This document shows positions 8,015 through 15,354 of a stretch of 64,000 nt of DNA, piece after piece. The translations under genes were made by a program, and so were the position numbers. The DNA is from Saccharothrix saharensis (GTDB taxonomy: Bacteria > Actinomycetota > Actinomycetes > Mycobacteriales > Pseudonocardiaceae). The first letter of the stretch is position 1. Every line of letters begins with the position of its first letter. The notes beneath the pieces were generated by a model. That model ran no database searches. It was not told where the DNA came from and saw only the letters and a program-made list of their open reading frames with translations. The stretch is taken from assembly GCF_006716745.1 (NCBI RefSeq), contig NZ_VFPP01000001.1, positions 4,402,001-4,466,000 on the forward strand, given 5' to 3'.

Positions 8015-9009
8015 CCGACCGGGTGCTCGCCATCGACGGCGGGAACAGCAAGACGGCCGTGGCGCTGGTGGACACCGACGGGCGGCTCCTCGCCCGGGTG
8101 CGCGGACCGGGGGCGTCACCGCAGAACGTGGGGCTGGCGCGGAGCCTGGAGGTGTTCGACGGGCTGGTGCGGGAGGCCGCGCGGGCGGCGGGGCTGGCGG
8201 ACGGCGACGCGGTCGCCGTCCACACGGCAGCCTACCTGGCCGGTGCGGACCTGCCGAAGGAGGAAGAGGACCTGCGCGTCGCCATCGAGGCGCGGGGGTG
8301 GTCGGCCACGACCGTGGTCGGGAACGACACGTTCGCACTGCTCAGGGCGGGCACGGCGGACGGCATCGGGGTGGCCGTGGTGTGCGGGGCGGGCATCAAC
8401 TGCGTCGCGGTCGCGCCGGACGGGCGGACGCACCGGTTCCCGGCGCTGGGGCGGATCTCCGGTGACTGGGGCGGCGGCGGGCACATCGGGTCGGAGGCGT
8501 TGTGGCACGCGGTGCGGGCCGAGGACGGGCGTGGCGAGCCGACCGCGTTGCTGGACGCGGTGCGCGCGCACTACGGGACGCCGAGCGTGGCCGAGGCGGT
8601 GCAGCGGCTGCACTTCGAGGAGGTCGAGTTCGACCCGCACGCCCTGTGCCCGTTGCTGTTCGAGGTCGCGGCAGGTGGTGACGCGGTGGCCCGGTCGGTG
8701 GTCGAGCGGCTGGTGGAGGAGGTCGTGGTGCTGGCCCGGGTGTCGTTGACGCGGTTGGGCCTGCTGGACGAGGCGGTGGACGTGGTGCTGGGCGGCGGGG
8801 TGCTGACCGGTACCGGCGGGGTGGTGGTCGACGCGGTGGCGGCGCGGTTGGGCGAGGCCGCGCCGGCGGCACGGGTGCGGGTCGTGGACGTGCCGCCCGT
8901 GGTGGGGGCGGCGTTGCTGGGGCTGGACGCGGTGGGGGCGTCACCGGGGGCCGAGTCGAGGCTGCGCGCGGCTTACGCGCGTGATCTGAACCTCACCCGG
9001 TCGGGGTGA
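8011..9009 (+). CDS. BadF/BadG-type sugar kinase, N-acetylglucosamine kinase-like
   Basis: The 332-residue protein has the actin-like ATPase fold of eukaryotic-type N-acetylglucosamine kinases: LAIDGGNSKTAVALVDTDG (phosphate 1 loop), VCGAGINCVAVAPDG (adenosine-side loop), GRISGDWGGGGHIGSEALWHAVR. The GTG at 8011 forms a GTGA overlap with the GH4 stop; an in-frame ATG at 7993 would overlap further and add only six residues. It closes the sugar operon and most likely phosphorylates the imported sugar or the non-phosphorylated product of GH4 cleavage. A relaxed inverted repeat at 9060-9082 follows. Substrate identity is inference. Confidence 0.85.
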   Translation: MTDRVLAIDGGNSKTAVALVDTDGRLLARVRGPGASPQNVGLARSLEVFDGLVREAARAAGLADGDAVAVHTAAYLAGADLPKEEEDLRVAIEARGWSATTVVGNDTFALLRAGTADGIGVAVVCGAGINCVAVAPDGRTHRFPALGRISGDWGGGGHIGSEALWHAVRAEDGRGEPTALLDAVRAHYGTPSVAEAVQRLHFEEVEFDPHALCPLLFEVAAGGDAVARSVVERLVEEVVVLARVSLTRLGLLDEAVDVVLGGGVLTGTGGVVVDAVAARLGEAAPAARVRVVDVPPVVGAALLGLDAVGASPGAESRLRAAYARDLNLTRSG

Positions 9010-9059
9010 ACGCGGGTGAAACGCGCAATGCGGACACCGGCTCGCACCAGCGGGTGACA

Positions 9060-9082
9060 CCTTGGTAACGGCGTTGCCAAGG
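9060..9082. promoter_or_regulatory. Palindrome between the sugar operon and the SGNH hydrolase gene
   Basis: The arms CCTTGGTAAC and GTTGCCAAGG pair at 9 of 10 positions around a GGC spacer, 80 nt upstream of the SGNH start. It could be an operator (GGTAAC...GTTRCC resembles the palindrome at 53803-53816) or a weak terminator for the operon ending at 9009. No U-tract follows. Confidence 0.4.
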
Positions 9083-9162
9083 GGCGGTGGCGTCGGGCCG
9101 ACTTGGCGTTGCATGCTGTTCTGCGCGGTCGTGGGGGTGACGCACGGAGCGGAGGGGGACCT

Positions 9163-9927
9163 ATGGAGGGATTGGACAGTTTCGTCGCGGTCGGTGACAG
9201 CTTCACCGAGGGGATGGACGACCCGGCGCCGAACGGGACGTACGTGGGGTGGGCCGACCGGCTGGCCGCGATGATCTCGGCGGAGCAGCGGGGCTTCCGG
9301 TACGCGAACCTCGCGATCCGGGGCAAGATGCTGCAGGAGATCGTGGACGAGCAGGTCCCGCTGGCGGCGGCGTTGAAGCCGAAGCTGGTGACGCTGTGCG
9401 GCGGCGGCAACGACATCCTGGTGCCGGGCAGCGACCCGGACGCGGTGGCCGAGGTGTACGAGATCGCGGTGGCCGACCTGCGGGCGGCGGGCTCGGAGGT
9501 GCTGATCTTCACCGGGTTCGACCCGAAGCACACGCCGTTGTTGCGGTCGTTGCGCGGGAAGATCGCGATCTACAACAGCCACCTGTGGTCGGTGGCCGAG
9601 CGCTACCACTGCAAGGTGGTGGACCTGTGGTCGATGACCGTGCTGCACGACCGGCGCGCGTGGAGCGAGGACCGGTTGCACCTGTCGCCGGAGGGGCATC
9701 GGCGGGTGGCGTTGCGGGCGGCCGAGGTGCTCGGGGTCGGGACGAGCGAGGCGTGGAACACCCCTTGGCCGCCGTTGCTGGACGAGGATTGGATGACGCA
9801 GCGGCGGCACGACCTGAAGTGGGCGCGGGAGCACGTGGTGCCGTGGATCGCGCGGCAGTTGCGGGGTGAGTCGATGGGTGACGGCCTGGCGCCGAAGCGG
9901 CCTGAGCTGCTGCCGGTGTGCGAGTAG
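9163..9927 (+). CDS. SGNH/GDSL-type hydrolase
   Basis: The 254-residue protein has the SGNH-hydrolase blocks: block I VAVGDSFTEGMDD with nucleophile Ser in GDS, the block II Gly region around NLAIRGK, block III CGGGND, and block V DRLHLSPEGHRRVA with the catalytic Asp and His. There is no signal peptide, so it acts in the cytosol, probably as an esterase or acyl-hydrolase on a small ester. The ATG at 9163 follows a strong purine run (ggagggggacct). It has its own upstream gap and is not coupled to the sugar operon. It is convergent with the SARP-type regulator across a 412-nt gap. Natural substrate unknown. Confidence 0.85.
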   Translation: MEGLDSFVAVGDSFTEGMDDPAPNGTYVGWADRLAAMISAEQRGFRYANLAIRGKMLQEIVDEQVPLAAALKPKLVTLCGGGNDILVPGSDPDAVAEVYEIAVADLRAAGSEVLIFTGFDPKHTPLLRSLRGKIAIYNSHLWSVAERYHCKVVDLWSMTVLHDRRAWSEDRLHLSPEGHRRVALRAAEVLGVGTSEAWNTPWPPLLDEDWMTQRRHDLKWAREHVVPWIARQLRGESMGDGLAPKRPELLPVCE

Positions 9928-10060
9928 CCGGGAGGCTGGGAGGCGGGGCGCCCCTCAGGTCCGGCCACTGTCCGATCCGTTGTAGCCCGGTTGGTGCTCG
10001 TGGCGTGGCGGATCTGCGGGTTCGTCGTGCACGTTCCGGGTCCAGTTGGCACGAGGTCGC

Positions 10061-10136
10061 GTCGATCGTTCGCGTCTGATTTTTCGGCGATCACGCTTTT
10101 CGATCTTCGTCGAAAAATCAGGCGCGAGCGGTCGAC
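10061..10136. repeat. Inverted repeat with AT-rich arms (30 nt, 26 matching)
   Basis: Arms 10061-10090 and 10107-10136 are reverse complements at about 26 of 30 positions with a 16-nt loop. The core CTGATTTTTCG / CGAAAAATCAG is unusually AT-rich for this DNA. Pairing resumes beyond a 6-nt asymmetry (GAGGTCGC on the left, GCGACCTC on the right), giving a stem of roughly 40 nt. Position between convergent genes allows a terminator role in both directions thanks to the T-tracts; a small mobile palindromic element is the alternative. Confidence 0.75.
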
Positions 10137-10184
10137 TTCCCGGCGACCTCGCCCGCGACGCCCGAGGCGGCGCAATTCAACAGA

Positions 10185-10218
10185 GCTGGCCGGCGCTCTC
10201 CCCCGAACGCCGGCCAGC
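10185..10218. terminator. Hairpin terminator, 11-bp perfect stem
   Basis: GCTGGCCGGCG at 10185-10195 pairs perfectly with 10208-10218 across a 12-nt C-rich loop. It lies downstream of the minus-strand SARP gene (ends 10340) and also downstream of the plus-strand SGNH gene. There is no U-tract, as usual for high-GC actinobacterial terminators. A second stem, GGGTGGCT/AGCCACCC, sits at 10226-10266. Confidence 0.6.
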
Positions 10219-10339
10219 CGGGGTTGGGTGGCTTTCCCCCCTGGTTCCCCCTACCAAGAGCCACCCGTGCGCTGACGCGACTCGGTGATCAGCGCGACTC
10301 CAAGTTCCCACGACTTCGCCGGGTCGAGCTAAACAGCGG

Positions 10340-13132
10340 CTAAACCTCGGTGGTCAAGGCTTCAAGAGCCGTTCGGACCAACATCGAGCGGGGTGAACCC
10401 AGGCGTACGAACAACCGAAGTGATTCCGCGAGCTCCGCTTGCGCGGCGACGCGTTCTCCGCGTTTCGCCAGCACGGTGCCGAGCACTTGTCGGCCGAATG
10501 CCTCTTCGAACTGCATCGAGCCGCCGCGGGCCAGTTCCACGCCTTGCCGGGCGTGTTCCTCGGCCTCGGTGAGCAGCCCCAGTTCGGCGTAGAGCTCGGC
10601 CAGGTTGTTCATCGCTACGGCGTAGGAGCGCTCGTCGCCGTTGCGGTGGTATATCTCCATTGCGAGCAATTGGTGCTGGGCGGCCGTCTCGCGGTGGCCC
10701 AGCCGTTGTTCCGCCTGGGCCAGGTTGTTGAGGGCGGTGGCTTCGCCCAGGGCGTCGCCGTCCCTCCGGGCCAGGTCGACGGCTTCCCGGTGGTGGCCCA
10801 GGGCTTCGTCCACGCGACCCTCGGCGGTCAGGGCCAGGGCCAGTTGGTTGAGGGTCATCACGAGGTAGCGCGGTTCGCCCAGGTCCAGGGCTGTGCGGTG
10901 GGCCAGGCGGGCTTGGTCGAGGGTGCCGCGCAGGGTGCCGGCGCGGTTGTTGATGTCGTGCACGGCGTGCAGCACGAGCATCTCGCCCCGGCGGTCGCCG
11001 ATGACGCGGGCGGAGGCCAGGCCGAACTCGGCGATGCCGTGCCACTCGCGGCTGACGAGCCTGGTCACGCAGTAGGTGTGGACCAGGCGGACCAGTTGCC
11101 AAACCTGTTCGTGCAGGCCGGCTTCCGCGCCCGCGTGCACCAGCGCGATGAGGTTGGGCCACTCCTTGTCGAACCAGGACAGCGCCTGCGCCGAGGTGGC
11201 GGGTCGGGGTGCGGTGGCGTCGCCCGGGAAGTCCAGGCCGTCGGACACCGGTCTGACCAGGCGGCGCGCGTGGTCGCAGGCGGCGAGGTAGTGGGCCAGC
11301 AGGCGGCGCAGGCCGCACTCCCGGTTCTCGACCACGCCGCGCGCGTAGAGGCGCACCAGGTCGTGCAGGACGAAGCCGCCGCGCCACTGCTCCACCAGCA
11401 GGTGGGCGTCGGCCAGGTCGGCCAGGCGGGCGGCGGCGGTGCCCAGGTCGATGCCGCAGACGGCGGCGATGGCGTGTGGGCTGACCCACCGGCCGGGCAC
11501 GAGGCCGGCGGCGCGGAAGGTCTCGGCCAGGTCCGGTGGGAGGTTGCGGTAGGAGACGGCGAGGGCGCGTTCGACGCCGACGCCGGTGTCGGGCAGGTCG
11601 AGGGTGCGCAGGCGGGCGGCGTCGTCGGAGAGCTGGGCGACCAGCGCCTCCACCGTCCACTCGGGACTGAAGACGAGCTTGGCGGCGGCGATCCGCAGGG
11701 CCAGGGGCAGGTTGCCGCACAGCTCCACCAACTTGCGGACGGCGGCCGGTTCCTGGTCGGACAGGGGTTTGCCGGCGACCTCGTCGACCAGGCGGGTGGC
11801 CTCGTCGTCGGACAGCGTGTCCAGCGTGAGCATGCGCGCCCCGTTGCTGACCACCAGCGACCCGAGGCGCCGCCGGCTGGTCACCAGGACGACCGAGCCG
11901 GCTCCGGGCGGCAGCAGCAGGCGGACGTGCTCGGGGTCCCACGCGTCGTCCAGGACGACCAGGACGCGCCGCTTGGCGAGCACCGAGCGGAACAGGCCGA
12001 CGCGGTCGTCCAGGTCGCGGGGGACGCCGTCGGCGGGCACGCCCAGCGCCACCAGGAACCGGGCCAGGACCTCGGCGGGCTCGACCGGGTCGCGGTCGGG
12101 GGCGAAGCCGTTCAGGGAGGCGAACAGCAGGCCGTCCGGGAACTGCTCGGCCCGCCGGTGGCCCCACGTGACGGCCAGCTCGCTCTTGCCGATGCCGGCC
12201 GCGCCGTCGACCACGGCGATGGTGGTCGTGGCCAGGTCGCGCGAGTCGCACAGGCGGTCCAACCAGGCCAGCTCCTCGTCGCGGCCGATGAAGCCGCTGG
12301 CCGCGGCGGGCAGTTGGGCGGGGACGACGACGCCGGGGCGCGGCGGCACGGGCGCCGGTTCGGCCGGGCGCGGCGAGCTGAGGGCCGGGTCGTCGCGCAG
12401 CACCTGCTCGTGCAGCACGCGCAGGCCGGGGCCGGGGTCGATGCCCAGCTCGTCCACGACCCGCCGGTGGAAGCGCTGGTAGGCGTCCAGGGCGTCGGCG
12501 CGCTGACCCGACCGGTACAGGGCGCGCATCATGTGCCCGACCAGGCGTTCCCGGAACGGGTACTCGTTGACGAGCTGGCGCAGCTCGCCGACCAGCTCCA
12601 GGTGCCGGCCCAGCTCCAGCTCGGCCTCGATGCGCTCCTCGACTGCGGCAAGCCGAAGCTCCTCCAGGTCGGAGGTCACCGGGTCGCCCGGCACGTCGGC
12701 CAGCACCGGGCCCCGCCACAGGCCCAGCGACTCGCGCAGGAGCTGCGCCCGGATCGGGGCCGGCTTGCCGCGCGCGCTCGACACGAGCTGCCGGGCCCGG
12801 TGGAAGTCCAGCCGCCACGGGTCCACCGACAGCTGGTAGCCGGGCGGCGTGGTGAGGATGCGTGCCGAGCCGGCCGGGTCGGCCTCCTCCAGCATCCGGC
12901 GCAGCCGCGACACGTAGCCGTGCACGATGGTCCTGGCCGTGGCGGGCGGTTCGTCGGCCCACAGGCTGTCCACGATCTCGTCGATCGGGACGACCCGGTT
13001 GGCCTCCAGCACCAGCATGGCGAGCAGTCCGCGCATCCCCTTGCGGCCGATGACGAGCTGCCGGCCGTCCGCGAGCACCTGCAACGGTCCGAGGACGCCG
13101 AACTCCAGGCCGTTCTTGCCCCGGTCAGCCAT
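10340..13132 (-). CDS. AfsR/SARP-family regulator with BTAD, NB-ARC ATPase and TPR domains
   Basis: The 930-residue protein has the AfsR architecture. An OmpR-like winged helix (about residues 10-98, FGVLGPLQVLADGRQLVIG) is followed by the bacterial transcriptional activation domain (about 105-250). Then comes an NB-ARC ATPase with Walker A GAAGIGKS at 310-317 and Walker B-like RVLVVLDDAWDP, and a C-terminal tetratricopeptide array (about 690-925; repeats such as ALNNLAQAEQRLGHRETAAQHQL). AfsR proteins integrate Ser/Thr kinase signals and activate secondary-metabolism or sigma-like genes. No biosynthetic cluster is adjacent. It is divergent from an ADP-ribosylglycohydrolase gene with a 187-nt shared promoter region. 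GC is high and uniform, suggesting a resident gene. Confidence 0.9.
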   Translation of the reverse strand: MADRGKNGLEFGVLGPLQVLADGRQLVIGRKGMRGLLAMLVLEANRVVPIDEIVDSLWADEPPATARTIVHGYVSRLRRMLEEADPAGSARILTTPPGYQLSVDPWRLDFHRARQLVSSARGKPAPIRAQLLRESLGLWRGPVLADVPGDPVTSDLEELRLAAVEERIEAELELGRHLELVGELRQLVNEYPFRERLVGHMMRALYRSGQRADALDAYQRFHRRVVDELGIDPGPGLRVLHEQVLRDDPALSSPRPAEPAPVPPRPGVVVPAQLPAAASGFIGRDEELAWLDRLCDSRDLATTTIAVVDGAAGIGKSELAVTWGHRRAEQFPDGLLFASLNGFAPDRDPVEPAEVLARFLVALGVPADGVPRDLDDRVGLFRSVLAKRRVLVVLDDAWDPEHVRLLLPPGAGSVVLVTSRRRLGSLVVSNGARMLTLDTLSDDEATRLVDEVAGKPLSDQEPAAVRKLVELCGNLPLALRIAAAKLVFSPEWTVEALVAQLSDDAARLRTLDLPDTGVGVERALAVSYRNLPPDLAETFRAAGLVPGRWVSPHAIAAVCGIDLGTAAARLADLADAHLLVEQWRGGFVLHDLVRLYARGVVENRECGLRRLLAHYLAACDHARRLVRPVSDGLDFPGDATAPRPATSAQALSWFDKEWPNLIALVHAGAEAGLHEQVWQLVRLVHTYCVTRLVSREWHGIAEFGLASARVIGDRRGEMLVLHAVHDINNRAGTLRGTLDQARLAHRTALDLGEPRYLVMTLNQLALALTAEGRVDEALGHHREAVDLARRDGDALGEATALNNLAQAEQRLGHRETAAQHQLLAMEIYHRNGDERSYAVAMNNLAELYAELGLLTEAEEHARQGVELARGGSMQFEEAFGRQVLGTVLAKRGERVAAQAELAESLRLFVRLGSPRSMLVRTALEALTTEV

Positions 13133-13319
13133 GCCCCTCCCCCGCCTCGTGCGCTACGGCTCGGTCACTGGATCAGGTGCGGCGGAGGGCCCGTTGGATA
13201 CCTGTGAGTAGATGTTGCTTGCTCAACTAGTCGTGCTCGCATGACCGGACGGGCGTCCGACGGCTAGGGTTTTGGCCCCGGACGTCCCGGCCGAGTTCTG
13301 GGCGAGTGCAGGAGGGCAA

Positions 13320-14360
13320 GTGCCGCGCGAGCCGATGACCGTGGTCGACCGTGGCTCGGCTTGCCTGCTGGGCGGAGCCCTGGGTGACGCCCTGGGCGCG
13401 CCCATCCAGTACCTCGGGTGGGCCGACATCCAGCGCGACCACGGCCCGGAGGGCGTGCTCGCGCCGCCGCGCCCGGCGCTGGTCACCGACGACACGCAGC
13501 TCACCCTGTTCACCGCCGACGGCTACCTGCGGGCGTGGGTGCGCGGTCGGACCACCGGCGAGTGGGACCCGGTCGAGGTCGTCTGGCAGAGCTACCGGCG
13601 GTGGTTGATCACCCAGCAGGTCGCCGCGCCCGAGCCCGACGCCGTCGGGCTCGTCGGCGACGAGCGGCTGTACTCCAGCCGGTCGCCGGGCCTGACGTGC
13701 CTGCGCGCCCTGGCCGCCGACACCCCGCCGACGCCCGAGGAACCGCACAACGAGTCGTCCGGCTGCAACGGCGTCACGCGGACCGCGCCCGCGGGCTTCG
13801 CGCCGAGCGCCGAGATCGCCTACGACCTGGGTTGCCGGTTCGCCGCACTGACCCATGGCGGCACCGGCGGCTGGGTGTCCGGCGGGGCGTTCGCCCTGCT
13901 CATCCACCTGCTGGCGGTGCGCGGGCGGCCGATCCGGGAGGCCGTGGACCAGGTCATCGGGCGGGTGCTGCGCGACGACCCGTACACGGCGAACACGCTC
14001 AACCGGGCCGTCGTCTTCGCCGACGAGCACCGGGCGCTGGGCTTCGACTCGGTCCGGGTCGACCGGCTGGGCAGCGGCTGGACGGGCCCGGAGGCGCTGG
14101 CCATCGCCGTGCACACGGTGCTGGTGTACCCGAAGCGGGCGCAGTTCGTGGACGCCCTGCGCGCGGCGGCGAACCACTCGGGCGGCAGCGACGCCACGGC
14201 GGCGTTGACGGGCAACGTCCTGGGCGCGATGCACGGCACCTCGGCACTGCCCCGCGACTGGCTGGCGGGCCTGGAACTGGTGGACCTGCTCACCGAGCTG
14301 GGCGCCGACCTGGGCCGCTCGGTCACCGGGCAGGACTTCGACTTCGGCCGGTACTCCTGA
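13320..14360 (+). CDS. ADP-ribosylglycohydrolase family protein
   Basis: The 346-residue protein carries both metal-site signatures of the ADP-ribosylglycohydrolase (DraG/ARH) fold: GGALGDALGAP plus TDDTQLTLFTADG near the N-terminus, and NHSGGSDATAALTGNVLGA near residue 295. These enzymes remove ADP-ribose from Arg or other acceptors, or hydrolyse related glycosidic bonds. The GTG at 13320 is 4 nt after AGGAGG; the ATG at 13335 is the alternative, with poor spacing. It is cytosolic and stands alone, divergent from the AfsR-like regulator and closed by a strong terminator. No ADP-ribosyltransferase gene is in the window, so the modified target is unknown. Confidence 0.85.
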   Translation: MPREPMTVVDRGSACLLGGALGDALGAPIQYLGWADIQRDHGPEGVLAPPRPALVTDDTQLTLFTADGYLRAWVRGRTTGEWDPVEVVWQSYRRWLITQQVAAPEPDAVGLVGDERLYSSRSPGLTCLRALAADTPPTPEEPHNESSGCNGVTRTAPAGFAPSAEIAYDLGCRFAALTHGGTGGWVSGGAFALLIHLLAVRGRPIREAVDQVIGRVLRDDPYTANTLNRAVVFADEHRALGFDSVRVDRLGSGWTGPEALAIAVHTVLVYPKRAQFVDALRAAANHSGGSDATAALTGNVLGAMHGTSALPRDWLAGLELVDLLTELGADLGRSVTGQDFDFGRYS

Positions 14361-14370
14361 GGAGAAGTGA

Positions 14371-14419
14371 AGCCGGCCTCGGCACGCACGTTCCCGAAAG
14401 CGTGCGACCGAGGCCGGCT
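14371..14419 (+). terminator. Strong hairpin terminator after the ADP-ribosylglycohydrolase gene
   Basis: The left arm beginning AGCCGGCCTCGG (14371) pairs with the right arm ending CCGAGGCCGGCT (14419); the inner ACGCAC/GCGTGCG pairing leaves a single-base bulge and a loop of about ten bases. It starts 10 nt after the stop codon at 14360 and separates this gene from the two-component system downstream. Confidence 0.8.
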
Positions 14420-14655
14420 CTCCACGCGGTCTGCGCAGGGACACGCCCCGAGCGCGGAACCCGGCTGACCTGGCCGTGGAGCGGGAAAACCCGTGGCGGA
14501 ACCGTAGCAGAGAGCATGTGAGTCATCACACCCGGCCCACCCCTTTGTCCTAACGGGACGTGGAGCGCGCTGCGCGAGCTGTCGGGAACCTGTCGACTCG
14601 CTGTCGACCGGACCATCGCCCGGCTCGGCGCGCGGGGCTGCCGCACCATGGACGC

Positions 14656-15354
14656 GTGGACAAGGGCACTTCGGTTCGACTGCTCGTGGTGGACGACGAG
14701 CCGCACATCGCGGACCTCGTGGCGACGGTGGCGCGGTACGAGGGGTGGCAGGCGGTGACCGCGGGCAGCGGTGAGGACGCGTTGCGGGCCGCGGCCGACT
14801 TCCACCCGGACATCGTGGTGCTCGACCTGATGCTGCCCGACCTGGACGGCTTCACCGTGCTGGACCGCCTGCGCGCGGTCGGGGCGATGGTGCCGGTGGT
14901 GTTCCTCACCGCCCGTGACGGCACGGCCGACCGGGTCGCGGGCCTGACCCGCGGCGGTGACGACTACCTGGTCAAGCCGTTCTCGGTGGAGGAGCTGATG
15001 GCGCGGCTGCGGGCCGTGCTGCGGCGGTCGACCGGGCCGACGTGGAAGCGGTCCGTGCTGAAGGTGTCCGACCTGGCCCTGGACGAGGACACCCGCGAGG
15101 TGCGCCGCGGCGGCCGGTTGATCACGCTCACGCCCACCGAGTACGAGCTGCTGCGCTACCTGATGCGCCGCTCCCCCGCCGTGCTGACCAAGGCGCAGAT
15201 CCTCGACCACGTGTGGGAGTACGACTTCGGCGGCCGGTCCAACGTGGTCGAGCTGGTCGTCTCGCACCTGCGCCGCAAGCTGGACGACGGCGGCGAGCCG
15301 CTGATCCACACCGTGCGCGGCGTGGGGTACGTGCTGCGGCGAGCCGCTCGGTGA
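14656..15354 (+). CDS. OmpR/PhoB-family response regulator
   Basis: The 232-residue regulator has a receiver domain with acidic pair VVDDEP (Asp13-Asp14), phospho-acceptor Asp57 in VVLDLMLPDLDG and Lys in YLVKPF. A C-terminal winged helix follows (LTPTEYELLRYLMRRSPAVLTKAQIL, then NVVELVVSHLRRKL). The GTG at 14656 is chosen because it is in frame just before the first beta strand. It is coupled to the histidine kinase by a GTGA overlap. The pair resembles the TcrXY/TrcRS/MprAB branch of actinobacterial systems. The signal and regulon cannot be read from the sequence. Confidence 0.9.
   Translation: MDKGTSVRLLVVDDEPHIADLVATVARYEGWQAVTAGSGEDALRAAADFHPDIVVLDLMLPDLDGFTVLDRLRAVGAMVPVVFLTARDGTADRVAGLTRGGDDYLVKPFSVEELMARLRAVLRRSTGPTWKRSVLKVSDLALDEDTREVRRGGRLITLTPTEYELLRYLMRRSPAVLTKAQILDHVWEYDFGGRSNVVELVVSHLRRKLDDGGEPLIHTVRGVGYVLRRAAR

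Larger units (their letters stand above)
9928..10339. other. 412-nt intergenic region between convergent genes, rich in hairpins
   Basis: No credible gene is seen. The region holds a 30-nt-arm inverted repeat (10061-10136), an 11-bp perfect hairpin (10185-10218) and an 8-bp stem with a 25-nt loop (10226-10266). Local composition is more AT-rich than the genome around 10078-10120 because of the poly-T/poly-A arms. Short frames on both strands encode the same peptide motif only because the DNA is palindromic. Confidence 0.75.

Noticed and set aside
10439..13207. A 922-codon open frame on the plus strand opposite the SARP regulator gene
   Set aside because: It is an antisense frame kept open by high GC at third positions; its translation is low-complexity and the minus-strand frame has clear conserved domains.
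10340..14360. Edge of a secondary-metabolite cluster suggested by the SARP regulator
   Set aside because: No polyketide, peptide synthetase, lanthipeptide or terpene gene occurs in the window.
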